Source: Myxocyprinus asiaticus
Taxonomy: Eukaryota > Chordata > Actinopteri > Cypriniformes > Catostomidae
Length of the DNA: 64,000 nucleotides
Assembly: GCF_019703515.2 (NCBI RefSeq)
Contig: NC_059372.1
Location: 27,119,431-27,183,430, forward strand
Direction: 5' to 3'
A program made the position numbers and the translations under genes. Shown in pieces: positions 31,716 to 43,480 of this stretch; within the stretch, counting starts at the first letter, position 1, and every line of letters begins with the position of its first letter. Below the pieces are notes generated by a model. The model ran no database searches. It saw nothing but the letters and a program-made list of their open reading frames with translations, and was not told the origin of the DNA.

Positions 31716-32679
31716 GGCATTGCTTCCACATGGTATTAAGATGCATTTCGGGTGATCCGATCACAAATGGGGTCTAAAACGTTTCGTGATGGGATCACAA
31801 AAACCACTTACGAATGTGGCCAAAAACGCATGTGACAAGATCGCATTTGAGGTTTGTAGCAGATCTTTTAGTTCTGGACAAAGGAGGAGTCAGGAGACAG
31901 CGAACAGTCAAAGGTGAGTTTTTATTATTTTCTCTCAGTCTTAAAACTTAACAAAAGGGCTCTTGATGGCCAAACGCATAAACAGCTCCAGATGGTGGCT
32001 CTGGTCTCTCTCTCCCCAATCTGACGCTCTGGCGTGCCTTACCGCTCTCCCTCTCCCACAGACCGACACATGACCACGCCCCCCATACCACAAGGTGTAA
32101 ACAGTAATCCGTCCTGAATGCGTCCCGGCAGCAGCGAAGCACCACCCCTCACCTGTCAATCAACCGCTGCGCTAAAACAAGTTGTCAACTTTGCCATTTA
32201 CGAGAGGCTTTAAAAGGAAATAACCGTCCATTTGGACAATTTAAAATAGCGGGTACATTACATTCATGAGAGCTTCACGGATCTTCTTTAGTGAGTCTGA
32301 TATCAATACAGATGACAAGCACGTACACCTGAAGCTCCTTTAATAAAAGTAATCCACTGAAGTAACAGGTAATTCTGCTTGACATGTTGCGTTTGTGCTT
32401 AGATTAAATTTCAACCGCATCTGGGAGAAACAGCGCACTGTTTTTTGACGCTTTCTTTGTCTTTTCAGACTTTGTTGTGCTTTAATATCATGCAGTAACA
32501 CACTGACATAGTGATTGATGTATGTTGTCATGAAACAGAGACCCTCCCCTCCAAATCCGAACACAAGTGGTCACAGGAGATGCATTTAAATGACCTGGTG
32601 TAAACAACGATGTGTCTCACCTGATCACATTTGATTGGATCACCCGAGATGCATCGTAATACCAGGTGGAAGTGGGGCC
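31716..32679. mobile_element. PIF/Harbinger-like non-autonomous element
   Basis: The left end GGCATTGCTTCCACATGGTA and the right end ...CCAGGTGGAAGTGGGGCC are inverted. Internal arms also match ('gatgcatttcgggtgatccg' with 'gatcacccgagatgcatcgt'). The 3-bp flank TTA is present on both sides (31713-31715 and 32680-32682), the expected PIF/Harbinger duplication. The interior (about 31855-32160) contains GC-richer sequence with small open frames but no transposase. Confidence 0.75.
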
Positions 32680-32682
32680 TTA

Positions 32683-33441
32683 ATCAGCTGTGCACCAGAA
32701 TCAATACAGCCAAATATTTACACAAATATTTAATTCAAACGCATGATACATTCTTTCCAGCTATTGTAATTGCTGTGTAAATAAATGTATTTAACATATC
32801 ATATGAAGTGATTCACAAAAAAATTTGAGCTGTCAGAATTAATTCGTTAACGCATGCGATTAATTAATAAGTTTAACATGTTAATTTTTCTTAATCGCGA
32901 TTAACACATTTACTGTTAATACAGCATAAACACTGGTGTGAAGGGCGGAACCTTTGTAATGAGTCTGGCCAGAGTCATTACACTGACACACACACCATAG
33001 TGCCAGAGCCTTTCTACAAAATTGAGCCTACAAGCTTTACATAAAATAACATAATGCGGCGGTCCCATAGACATTCTAGTTGACTGTTTATGCTCTCTCT
33101 TATTATAGAGTCGCAGAGGTTGTTTTCTCAGTAAATAAAAGAATCTCTGACAGTGCTTCTCTGTCAGTGAAAACGAAGGAGAAAGAACCTCTTAACACTA
33201 TTTGATGTACAAAATAATCCCAGATGGGACTTGTGATTGAAATCAAGTATTTTTCAGCTTATGTAAGGCACGTTTTAATTACCACAGAAGCACGTAAATC
33301 TTATCTATCACCAAAACGCAAATGTTTTTGTCTGCAAGTGCTCTTCATGTGGAATTCAAAGTGATGTTTGATGCTGCCGTTGCCGGCCTGACGCGAATCA
33401 TGAACCCAGCTTCACGATTGCTTTGACAAGAAATGGTAATG
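32683..33441. other. Non-coding DNA with a possible transposon end
   Basis: Near 32828-32905 'gagctgtcagaattaattcg' and 'taatcgcgattaacac' form the kind of AT-rich self-complementary end seen in fish DNA transposons, but no partner end is visible. The rest is unremarkable. Confidence 0.35.
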
Positions 33442-33609
33442 CTCAACAAGCCACGTGATAAGATGCACGGACTGATGATCTCAGACGCGGAGGCAACTGA
33501 GATTCGTCCTCCGCCACCCGGATTGAGGCGAGTCACTACGCCACCATGAGGACTTAGGAATTGGGAATTGGGCAATCCAAATTGGGGAGAAAAGGGGAGA
33601 AAAAAAATT
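33442..33609 (+). mobile_element. SINE fragment (3' part), plus strand
   Basis: Plus-strand copy of the 3' half of the SINE at 20640-21083: 'gctcaacaagccacgtgata' ... 'ccacccggattgaggcgag' ... 'ccaaattggggagaaaaggg', then A's. The tRNA-like head is missing, the normal result of 5' truncation. Confidence 0.85.
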
Positions 33610-34065
33610 ATATCATAAATATAGTCCATACAAAACAAAGCTGTTGTATGGCCCCAGAAAGCTATGAATTAAGTGCACAAGTCATATGGACTACTGTTAT
33701 GGTGTCTTTATACTGAACCTTTAATAGTGCTTTATAGTATTTGTCCTTTATGAAACTTGACAGCTCCTATAAACTGTTATTCTATGGGATAGAGCTGCTT
33801 AAAATGTCTATTTTTATTTTCCATGAAAAAGTAACAGCATATGGGGTTTGAACAACATAAGGGCAAGTAAATGAGTGAGTAAATGTACATTTTCCATTTT
33901 TAGGTCAACTACTTTAACTGGTGGATCTTTTTTGAGCACAGACTCAAGGACAGACTCAAAATAAAATGGTCTCTTTTAAAAGAAGACTCTTAAAAGATGC
34001 TGTACAAAATTTAGAATACATTAAAGACATAAATAAATAATTTTATAATATCTTAAATTGATTGT
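33610..34065. other. Non-coding, no recognised feature
   Basis: AT-rich sequence without recognisable genes. A phrase near 33865-33910 ('gagtgagtaaatgtacattt') resembles an eroded right arm of the palindromic MITE family. Confidence 0.4.
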
Positions 34066-34788
34066 TGTGATGAGGAGGAGGGCGTGGCCGGGCCGTGGCC
34101 TTGCCTGAATCAGCTAATCAGCGGGAGAGTGAGATAAGGGGCGGCTGGAGACTCTGGTTCGAGAAATAGAGATGCAATCGGCTGCGTTGTGTGTGTGTCC
34201 TTATATTTTATGTTGGTTTAAGTTTATGTTGACCATTAAACTTTATGTTGACTGTTCAGCTGGTTCCCGCCTCCTCCTTGCCCAACCTTTACCTGTTACA
34301 GTGGTGCCGAAGCCCGGGAGGGAAGAGGGATGTACTGTCGCTGCCATCTACCAGGGGAGCAGCCGTGGCCGTCTGCCTGGGGACGGAGGGGTCGCTGCCG
34401 GCCGCAGAGAGCTGGAGGAATTGTGTTCATCTGCCGGGAAGGGGAAGAGTGGTTCCGTCTGCCAGGGGCCGGAGGACTCGCTGCCATCTGCCGGGGGAGG
34501 AGTTAGCTGGCGTCCGCCAGAGGGTGGAGCGGTTGAGGACCGGGCGACAGGGTGTCCGGAAGCCGGCGAGCAAGTTCTTCTCTCTCTCTCCTCTCTCTCT
34601 CTGTGTGTTTCCACTCGCCCTTTCCCTCTCCCCACGCCTCTGCGTGGGAATCAGCTGATCAGCGAGAGAGCGAGATAAGGGGCGGCCGGAGACGCCGGTT
34701 TGAGAGAGAGAGCAGCTCTCCCGCTGATCAGCTGATTCAGCGCTGGCGGTGCTCCATCACGGCCAGACCACGCCCTCCTCCTTGTCAC
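34066..34788 (+). mobile_element. LTR-like unit with tRNA-Phe primer site and inverted ends
   Basis: 34066-34300 has the form of a 235-bp LTR (TGTGATGAGGAGG...CTGTTACA) followed after one base by a primer-binding site. The next 300 bp is GC-rich with degenerate repeats of a 'ctgccatctgccgggg' word. The right end (about 34752-34788) is an inverted copy of the first 35 bp of the LTR, and 34650-34710 is a direct copy of LTR positions about 34108-34170. No gag or pol follows. It may be a rearranged fragment of an endogenous-retrovirus-like or other LTR element; I cannot assign the family. Confidence 0.6.
34302..34319 (+). other. Retroelement primer-binding site, tRNA-Phe type
   Basis: TGGTGCCGAAGCCCGGGA, one base after the LTR-like end, is complementary to the 3' end of vertebrate tRNA-Phe (TCCCGGGTTTCGGCACCA) at 17 of 18 positions. 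Confidence 0.75.
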
Positions 34789-35285
34789 TCCCTAAATCAC
34801 GCTCTACTTTGTGTTTTATAGATCATTTTGTTAGACAATGTCAAGTGAATTTTTTAAAAAGCTACTTCAAAAGCCCAGACAGCCACATTCATTCAGTTCC
34901 TTTAGAGTAAACACACATTCACTCTTTGTCTTAAGCCTGATACACTGAAAACTGCTCCATTAATGTTTTCATATTCACAGTTATGAATGACACACAAATC
35001 ACTTACTGTACATGACATATAAGTTCAAGATGGTGCCACGGATGGCAGCCACAGTGTGGAGCACTCCAGTTCTTTTGTTGAAAAAAAAAAAGTGACGCAG
35101 GTGAGGGAAATAAGCTGGCACGCTGGTCAGGCTTCATCAGCGCGACTTTCGAACAGCGCTGCCGAGTATTCATGTAGCGAATCTCTGCTCTCTTCATAAC
35201 AAAACAGATCAACTACATCTCCTTACCCATACAAACATGGACTTTTCAACCTCTGCTACCTTGTGCTTCACAGAAACCTGGCTGA

Positions 35286-36125
35286 GTGAAGCAATTACAT
35301 CTGCCGGGCTTTCAGCAGCTCAGAGTGGATTGCATCGTGGATTTAATGGGGAAAACGAGAGGCGGTGGAACATGCTTTTACATCAATGAAAGTTGGTGTA
35401 CAGATGTGACAACGTTAAAGAAGATGTGCTGTCCTATTTTGGAAGTGCTCTTTATTAACTGCAAGCCTTTCTACTTGCCGTGGGAGTTTTCCTCATTTAT
35501 TCTGGTGAGTGTTTATATTCCTCCACACGTGTGCGTGAACGCAGTGCTGTAACAGCTGGCTGATCAAATCACAGACACAGAAAAACAATACCCAGATTCA
35601 GTTATTATTATTCTTGGGGATTTTAACAAAGCAAACCTCACACGTGAACTGCCCAAATACAAACAGCACATTACATGCCCAACCAGAGACCAAAATATAC
35701 TGGATCATTGCTACACAACAATAAAGGATGCATATCGCTCTGTCCCTTGAGCAGCTATGGGACTCTCTGATCACTGTCTGGTTCATCTTCTTCCAACCTA
35801 CAGGCAGAAACTAAAATCAACTAAACCTGTAGTAAAGACTGTAAAGAGCTCAACCAATGAAGCAGAGCTGGAACTACAAGCCTGCTTTTACTGCACTGAT
35901 TGGAGTGTATTTGAGGCTGCAGACACCAATCTGGACGAGCTCACAGGTACTGTGACATCATATATCAGTTTCTGTGAGGATATGTGCATTCTTACTAGAC
36001 CTTATTTAACATACATCAACGACAAACCGTGGTTTACAGCAGAGCTCAGGCAGCTTTATCAGGCAAAAAGGATGCTTACAGAGGTGGGGATAAAATCTTT
36101 TACAATCAGGCCAGTAACACAATGA
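35286..36125 (+). pseudogene. LINE apurinic-type endonuclease region (broken)
   Basis: Blocks of the APE-type endonuclease appear in changing plus frames: RGGGTCFYINESWC near 35365, VSVYIPPH near 35510, an LGDFNKANL-like block near 35618, and GLSDHCLVHLLP at 35760, which matches the SDH catalytic block. Stops lie at about 35552 and 35749. The region after 35800 (TDWSVFEAADTNLDELT, NDKPWFTAELRQLYQAKR) is the usual linker between endonuclease and RT. The enzyme nicks target DNA to prime reverse transcription. Confidence 0.8.
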
Positions 36126-36429
36126 AAGTGTCTAAAATAAGCTATTTAGATAAGCTGAAAAACATTTTTTCAGCTAACGACCCTGTTTCAGTGTGGAGTG
36201 GCCTGAAACAACTTACTAAATATAGGACTCCTACCCCCAACGCTGAAGTGGACCAACAACTGTCTGACAACCTGAATGTGTTCTACTGTAGATTTGAAAG
36301 GCCCAATCTCACACCCCACACCTGCTCTGACCTTCACTTCACACAAACATCAACACCACCTGCAACCCCCTCCTCCCCCCTCCTACTACTCAACCTGCAC
36401 TTAAGATCTATGAAGAGGTGGTGTGCTGT

Positions 36430-37768
36430 TTCTTCAGAAAAAAAAAGACAAGAAAACACAGGGCCCAGATGGTGTCTCACCCAATTGTCTAAAATCCTAT
36501 GCTAACCAGCTGGCCCCAATCTTCACACTGATCTTTAATAAATAACTGGAGCAGTGTGAAGTCCCATGCTGCTTCAAACGCACAATCATCATTCCTGTCA
36601 CAAAGAAACCAAAAATCACAGGACTTAATGACTACAAACCCGTCGCTTTGACGTCTGTGGTCATGAAATCATTTGAGAGACTGGTGTTGGCCCACCTGAA
36701 GGGCATCACTGGACCCTTTCTAGATCCCCTTCAATTTGCTAATCGAGCAAACAGGTCTGTGGATGATTCAGTCAACATGGGATTGCATCATATCCTGCAA
36801 CATCTGGACAGACCAGGGACATATGCAAGGATCCTTTTTGTGGAGTTCGGCTTTCAACACCATCATCCCAGCTATTCTCCAGACTAAATTACACCAACTC
36901 TCTGTTCCCACGTCTATCTGTCAGTGGATCACCAGCTTCCTGATGGACAGGCAGCAGCTAGTGAGACAGGGGAAATTCACTTCCAGCACATGTACAATCA
37001 GCACTGGTGCCCCCTAAGGATGTGTGCTCTCCCCACTACTCTTCTCCCTGTATGCAAATTACTGCACCGACAAGGACCCCTCTATCAAGCTCCTGAAGTT
37101 TGTTTACGACACTACTGTCATCTGCCTCATCCAAGATGATGATGAGTCTGTATACAGAAGGGAGGTTGAACGGCTGGCTCACTGGTGTAGTCAAAACAAC
37201 CTGAAGCTAAACATGCTCAAAACAGTGGAGATGATTGTGGACTTTAGGAGGAACACCCCCAACACTGACCCCCCTCACCATTCTAAACAGCACTGTGGCA
37301 GCAGTGGAGTCATTCAGGATCCTGGGCACTACCATCTCACAGGACCTGAAGTGGGAGACCCACATTGACTCCATTGTGAAAAAGGCCCAGCAGAGGTTGT
37401 ACTTCCTTCGCCAGTTGAGGAGGTTAAACCTGCCACAGGTGCTGCTGATACAGTTATACTCAGCAGTCATTGAGTCTGTCCTCTGCACTTCAGTAACTGT
37501 CTGGTTTGGTGCAGCTATGAAATCGTTTATCAGAAGACTACAAAGGACAGTTCGGACTGGTGAGAGGATTATTGGTTGCCCCCTGCCCTCCCTTCAAGAA
37601 CTGTACACTTCAAGAGTGAGGAAAAAGGTTGGAAAAATCACTCTGGACCCCACTCACCCAGCCCACTATCTTTTTGAACTGTTGCCTTCTGGCAGGCGCT
37701 ACAGAGCAATGAGCACCAGAACCGTCCGGCACAGGAACAGTTTTTCACTCAGGCTATCCATCTCATGA
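36430..37768 (+). pseudogene. LINE reverse transcriptase and C-terminal region (broken)
   Basis: RT blocks in order: GPDGVSPNCLK-like near 36460, [16 protein letters not shown] (36655-36700), [10 protein letters not shown] near 36855, GAPQGCVLSPLLFSLYAN with a stop between P and G near 37016, and FVYDTT near 37100 in place of the F-A-D-D active site. The frame 37235-37768 has the C-terminal LGTTISQDLKWETHIDSIVKK and the conserved LPSGRRYRAM and NSFSLRLS end. The loss of the catalytic aspartate pair and several frame changes show it is dead. Confidence 0.85.
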
Positions 37769-37914
37769 ACAGTTAAATCTGCCCCATTGAGCAATAATTA
37801 ATGTGCAATACACAGCTTAGTCTATTTATATTTATATTTATCCAACATACCATAACTCTTCTGCCTTTACATTCCCTTGCTTCTATATTTAACAGATTTG
37901 TATTTGTAAATTTT

Positions 37915-37917
<3 letters not shown>

Positions 37918-37973
<56 letters not shown>
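37918..37973. repeat. (TA)n microsatellite
   Basis: About 28 perfect TA units in the 3' untranslated part of the LINE, a likely polymorphic site. Confidence 0.97.
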
Positions 37974-37976
<3 letters not shown>

Positions 37977-38450
37977 CCTATTGTCTATTTCCATATATAT
38001 TTTAGTTTATTTTATATTCACTTTTATTTTTATTCTATATTTTTATTATTATTGTTGCTGTATTGTTTGTGCACTGGAAGCTTCTGTCACCAAGACAAAT
38101 TCCTTGTATGTGTAAGCATACTTGGCAATAAAGCTCATTCTGATTCTGACATATTTTCAATTTGAAATGGCAAATTTTGCCAAATGGAGATTAGTTTTCA
38201 CCCTTGGAAATTACTGTTGGTCGGTAAAACATTTAAATCATAAAACAGTGGGCAAATATTACATGTTAAGTTAAAAACGTACATCTTACATGACACTACA
38301 CTCTTAAAATGAACTGCTTGCTGATGTGCGGTGCTGGAATAATCCACGAGGTTCCCGCTTAGTTTCATACGTAACCTTGGTTCCCTGAGGGGAACAAGAC
38401 GCTGCGTTTGGTTGCCATGGGACACCGTCCGAGTGTCACGTGGTCTGAAG

Positions 38451-40385
38451 TAGAAGTCGACCGATAGTGGATTTTACCGATACCGATAACTAAATTGGGC
38501 AGTATCTGCCGATAACCGATTAATCAACCAATAGTTTTTAAAATTGATACTGAATGAAAAAACTTTATTACAAAAATAAACAGTAATGACTGAACCATGA
38601 AAATGTATTGTACTTTTTTAAATGAATTAAATATATAAATATTAATATATATGACCTAATATTCTAATTTGAAAGTCAGCTAATTTTTACATTTACGTTG
38701 TTTCCTTGGTCCACAAGAGGGCACAATAAATACATAAACCATTCAGCACTGTTATGTTATGGCATAGAACATTCCTATCCTGGCTGTTAAAAAAGATCAT
38801 TTCATTTTCAACTAATGAGCATACAATAAATAAATAAATAAAAAGTTTTAGTCCGTCCATATTCTCAAATGTTAAGTCAAAAGTTGTCACGGTTCTGGTA
38901 AGCATGCAGGTTTATTTTGTTTGTTTTGTTATTTTCTCTCCCTCGTTTTTCGCTGGCACGCTCGACTGGCATGATCGGCGTTTCCATGGGAACGTTCATT
39001 GCTCTCAGTGCGGCGCCAATCATGCCACTGATTGCTTGTCGAGCAACACCTGTTATAACCTGATTGCACTCCCTAAATAAGCCCTCATGTTTCTCTGTTC
39101 CTTTACCAGATTATTATTCTATTTTGAGTACTAACCTCGCTCTCCTTGTTTAGCTGGTCCAGTCTTATCACTATGTTGATTTTGCCACGTTGTTCGGGTT
39201 GTGGTTTGCCTTCCAGTCTTTGCTGAGTTCAGCTTGGTTATCTACAAAGGAATTCTGATCTATGCCCACGTGCAGGGGATCTACATATCAGCTGTTGCTC
39301 GCATTGTCTGCTGGACATCCTTCTCATTGCCAAGCTTCGACGGAGAATTCTGACAAGCTCCTTCTGACTTCCACAATGCACACACTTCACTGATGAACAC
39401 ACTACTCTCTACTGCGTGGTGGCGTGTTACAGACTTTTCTAATAAATATTTTGGTACTGTTACCTCTGCTCCTGGGTCATTCTGTCCTGCATCTACACGT
39501 TACAAAAGTAAAATGGGGGGAAAACGCTTCAATAGACAGTTCACATGGTGTTACACTTGCACTGATTCCTACTATTACAGACTCAAGCTTCATAATAACA
39601 GCGAAATACCACATTGTTTTTTATTCAGTACAGTTGTATGTAGAGTAGCAATATTCACAGATAGCAGTGGTATTCGTCTGAACTCTGTGGTGAAGCGGCT
39701 CAGACTATGAGCCCAGGCCAGGGGCTGTTCAAACACAACAGACTGGATCCGAACACGAGAATCTCGGGACACATATTTCCAAGTTGAACATCTTTCCTGA
39801 CAAAGCGTTTAAACAACCCATTGCTTCATCTGAGAAATGCTTATAAGAGAGCAAGACGCAATGGCCAAAGACCTCCACCAACTGTAAGGGGCTGTTCACA
39901 CTGAATGCTTTGTTTTTTCCCTTTGTTTTTGTTTATTCAGTATCTCATGCAGGAGCTTTGTTTTTTAGATGATGTGTCTAATTAAAAAGAACTTTAAAAG
40001 GATATTGAGACACCTGCTTTCTGTTAAACTGTATTTGTTGCGCTGTGTTTAGCCTTTTTTAGCGCAAGAATGTGATAAATCTGAAGTCAGCATATTAAAG
40101 TGAGGATAACATTTTTTAATTGAAATCAGATGCGTTTCTGATTTGTTTATACATTTCTTTCTGCTGCATGAAGATATTAATTTTCTTTCTCATGTCACTA
40201 GCTTTAAATATGCAGCTTAGCTGGCTAACGAATGCATAAACACTGGAGAAAATGCGAAATGCGAAAACACCAGAGACCGGAAATTGAAAACAGTCAAATT
40301 GTGGAACACTCCGCATTCAGGAAAAAGGTGGATAGCGGTGCACAAGTGAGCTAAAGTGTCTGAATAAAAAAGGAATTATTAATTT
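38451..40385. other. Inserted material in the 3' region of the minus-strand DIRS
   Basis: The segment starts with 'agtcgaccgatagtggattt', a motif common at the ends of fish DNA transposons. It continues through AT-rich DNA, the solo LTR (38885-39504) and further non-coding DNA to where DIRS homology resumes near 40385. 'ggggctgttcaaacac' (39721) and 'ggggctgttcacactgaa' (39890) may be transposon ends. I cannot define a single inserted unit. Confidence 0.45.
38885..39504 (+). mobile_element. Solo LTR with perfect 5-bp TSD
   Basis: The 620-bp segment begins TGTCACGGTTCTGG and ends TACACGTTACA. The flanking AAAGT is identical at 38880-38884 and 39505-39509. It contains a TATA-like ATAAATAAG near 39075 and AATAAATATT near 39441 as a possible poly(A) signal, in the right order for the plus strand. 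There is no internal region, so it is the product of LTR-LTR recombination. The TGTCACGG start suggests a Ty3/gypsy family. Confidence 0.9.
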
Positions 40386-40422
40386 TCTCCTGTTCCAACA
40401 GAGAGAACCTGGGAAGCAAGAG

Positions 40423-41534
40423 TCAATCCCTTGTCCAGATTATAATATCTAACAAATGTATATGGAGAGGACCACCCTGCCACCATACAAATGTCCTCCA
40501 AGGATGCATCTCTAGCCAAAGCCCATGAGGATGCATGCTCCTCATAGAATGGGCTCGAATACCCAAAGGTGAAGGTAAACAGCAGGCTTCATAAGCACTT
40601 GAAATTGCATCAACAAGCCAGTGAGATAGTCTTTGCTTGGAGACCGAAACACCTCTGTTGTGACCACCAAAGCACACAAACAACTGTTCTGACTTATGGC
40701 GTTGGCTGGTACGATCAACATAAACTTGCTGCACCTGAACTGGGCAAAGCATAACCTTTCATGCTCCTCCGACTCAAATGGGGGAGGAGAGAAAGCCTGA
40801 AAATTAATGGTCCGCGAGAAAAACAATGTAGAAATAACCATGGGCAAATAGCCCAAATGAGGTCTTAACACAACTTTTGAATACCCTGGTGCAAAATCCA
40901 TACACAAAGGATTGACTGACAGGGCATGGAAATCACAGACTCTCTTAAACGATGCCAATGCCACTAGCAGTGCCACCTTGATAGTCAAAAAATTATCAGT
41001 AACTGTTGTCAAGGGCTTGAACAGAGCACACGAGAGCAGCGCTAAAACAACAGATAAATCCCATAAAGGAATGCCGATGGGACAAAAAGGTCTAAGCCTG
41101 CGTACCCCGAGCATAAAGAGAGAGACAAGAGAATGTCTACTGACAGAGACTGCATTGATAAGCGCATGCTCAGCAGCTATAGTGGCAACATAGACTTTAA
41201 GCATTGCCGGGGCAACCCCGGCCCTAAAACACTCCTGCAAAAAAGAAGCAAATATACACCACTTAAATGTATATAGCCTCCTCGGTGATGGAGCTCTAGC
41301 ATTTAGAATGGGATCAACCACAGCCTGGGATAATCCATCATTCAAAAGAGCGCCCCGTTGAGGGGCCACACGCATAACTTCCACAAGTCTGGCCGGGGGT
41401 GCCAAATGCTGCCCCGCGCCTGAGATAAGGTTTGCTCTGACTGGAATCTCCCAAGGTGTCCTTTCTAGAAGAGAGACCAGAGTCAAAAACCATAATTGAG
41501 ATATTGCCAATATGGCGCCACAAACAGAAGCCAA
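40423..41534 (-). pseudogene. DIRS tyrosine recombinase (broken)
   Basis: The frame 41534-40542 (330 codons) covers the recombinase N-terminal part (LNARAPSPRRLYTFKW) and LASFKRVCDFHALSV with the first arginine block, ending in SKDYLTGLLMQFQV. The overlapping frame 40752-40423 carries SKQRLSHWLVDAI and RAHSMRS, the H-x-x-R box, after a frameshift near 40690. The C-terminal tyrosine block is not recognisable before 40385. Inactive. Confidence 0.82.
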
Positions 41535-41580
41535 ACCCGATCCTCACGAACCCTCTGCAGAACTGCATGCAGCAGACTGA

Positions 41581-42480
41581 TCAGTGGAAATGTGTAAAGA
41601 TGCATCCTTGGCAACTGATGTGCCAGCGCCCACGTGTCACCCTGAAGGAATGAAGCACATGCGTCAGTGGTTTAAGTCCCTTTGTGGAGTTCATCCAGCA
41701 ATGAAAAGGTCTCGCATGCAACATGCCCAGGGGAATGATAGCGGATGCTGCGATCATGAGTCTCAAAAGCCTGTGAAATGTTCTCGCAGGGAGAACACGT
41801 CCCACTCTGAAAATCACTAGACACTGGCATAATGACAGAACGCAAGCTTGAGACAGGCGTGCCTCCATCGCCTGTGAGTCCAGCTCCACACCTAGAAACG
41901 GAGTTTGTTGCCCTGGCAACAGGACACTCTTGTCTAGGTTTACACGCAGCCCTAGATTGCTCAAATGGCTGAGAACGTTATCTCGCTGTTGGGCAGCCAA
42001 AGTCTCTGAGTGAGCTAACACCAACCAATCATCAAGATATTTCAAAATATGGTTGCCTTGAAGCCTTAAGGGCATCAGAGCTGCATCCATGCATTTTGTG
42101 AAAGTGCATGGTGCCAATGCAAGTCTGAATGGAAGGATGCAAAATTGGAAAGTTTTGCCCCCAACAGTGAATCTGAGAAAACGCCTGTTTTGCTTTGGCG
42201 CAATCTGAATATGGAAATAAGCGTCCTTCAAATCTATTGTGACAAACCAGTCACCTGGTTGTACTTGTGACATTATTTGTTTCTGCGTCAGCATTCTGAA
42301 TTGACAGTTCATTAGAGTGAAATTCAAACGTCTCAAATCCAGAATGGGACGCAAGCCCCCATATTTTTTTCGGGACAAGAAAATAACATCTGTAAGAGCC
42401 ACATTCCCGCTGAGAAGGGGGAATCTCTTCTGTTGCCCCTTTTCTAAGAGGCATTCACTGAATTCACTGAAGAGGCTCAC
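41581..42480 (-). pseudogene. DIRS reverse transcriptase, open for 299 codons but truncated
   Basis: An uninterrupted frame with RT blocks in order: KKYGGLRPILDLRRLNF, GDWFVTIDLKDAYFHIQI with the first catalytic aspartate, FCILPFRLALAPCTFTKCMDAAL, and the YLDDWLVLAHS active site with both aspartates near 42025. It then continues into the RT connection. The frame stops at 41581. The next recognisable sequence (LFVAP-like, 41530) normally lies after RNase H, so about 300 codons including RNase H are deleted. The RT fold itself looks intact, but without RNase H and with a broken recombinase the element cannot complete its cycle. Confidence 0.87.
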
Positions 42481-43480
42481 TATTTGTTACACAGCAAGCC
42501 CGTCAGGCTCGTGTGTAGACCTATTTTTATTGTACATTGAGTTATGCCCGAGACTACTGGTCATGGAGGCAGAGGCAAAACTCAAGCTGAAAGTATTCAA
42601 TGCTCATTTGACAGCGCAAATTACGGGGGAAGCTGAGCTAAATTGGTGTTCTGAAAAGTGGGTTAGACACTAAACCGGTCCCAGCATATAATGGGGGAAC
42701 AACATGTAATACTTGCTTTTGCACACCGGATAGAAAATTTAGTTGAGAATGCTCAACATAATTTTTTTTTTAAACGTTATTCATGTGATACGTGGGGGGG
42801 CGTTTGCTAACCTCCATGCCATGAGCAGCACTTCAAACAGAGAGGGGAGAGAGAGAGAGGCAGAGGGCACTCCTCCATTGCCTTATTCATGTGCATTCTC
42901 CCAGAATGACAGAGAAAAAGACAAAAGAGACAAAGGGGTCCATTTTGTTTCCTTATCTTACAATGACAAATTCTCTCATACAGCATTTTTTAATGGCGAT
43001 GGCATGCGTTGTTCGGCCTCAGAGCATGTTGACGAGACTCATGCTTTCGCACAGGAAGAGGGCAACAAACACGAGGAGGATTCCGGTGACCGTTCCCATT
43101 CGTACCTTCTCAGACACAAAGCCGAAATCCCAAATGGCTCCAGCACACAGAGTTCCAAATCTGGAGGCCGTAGAACTGGAACAAGTGGGGATAACGCCTT
43201 GTGGTGAGAAATTGCAAGCCTCGACTAAGCGTCATTGTCCTCGTCGGTCCCTTGTAATGTTTGGAAAAAAACACATTGAAATTGCTCTGAAATTTACACT
43301 GTGTCAATGACGTCCTTATGTGTTTGCCACTCAAAAGTCAACTTGTGAGTCGCTAGAAACAAACACAGGCTTAGACAGTTTGTGCACTGAAGAACAGAAA
43401 ATCTGACTCGATGGTGCGAAATCGAGAGCCTTCTTTGAGTCCTTGACGTAGCTCCCTAGGGGGCATCGCTTGTATAAGGG
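42481..43480 (-). other. DIRS 5' and gag-region remnant
   Basis: Between the RT frame and the right terminal repeat the minus strand should encode gag. Only fragments are readable, for example a 74-codon frame at 43334-43110. The plus-strand frames at 42743-43310 are antisense and are not considered genes. Overall this is a decayed gag/leader. Confidence 0.5.

Larger units (their letters stand above)
35030..38150 (+). mobile_element. Non-LTR retrotransposon (LINE, CR1/L2 group)
   Basis: The element runs from about 35030 ('aagatggtgccacgg') through an endonuclease region and a reverse transcriptase to a 3' tail 'aataaagctcattctgattctgac'. A short-repeat tail in place of a poly(A) tail is usual for the CR1/L2 group. 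Multiple stops and frameshifts break the ORF. Coding blocks are listed separately. A long TA microsatellite lies in the 3' UTR. The clade assignment is by general resemblance. Confidence 0.82.

Noticed and set aside
31941..32159. Overlapping minus-strand frames as a gene in the Harbinger-like element
   Set aside because: No Harbinger transposase or Myb-like motif; composition reflects a GC-richer insert.
34172..34678. 168-codon open frame, glycine- and arginine-rich
   Set aside because: Caused by GC-rich leader repeats behind an LTR-like block; several overlapping frames are open at once and none has a gag-like motif.
42743..43310. Overlapping plus-strand open frames of 154 and 139 codons
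   Set aside because: They are antisense to the gag region of a minus-strand DIRS element and have no recognisable domain.
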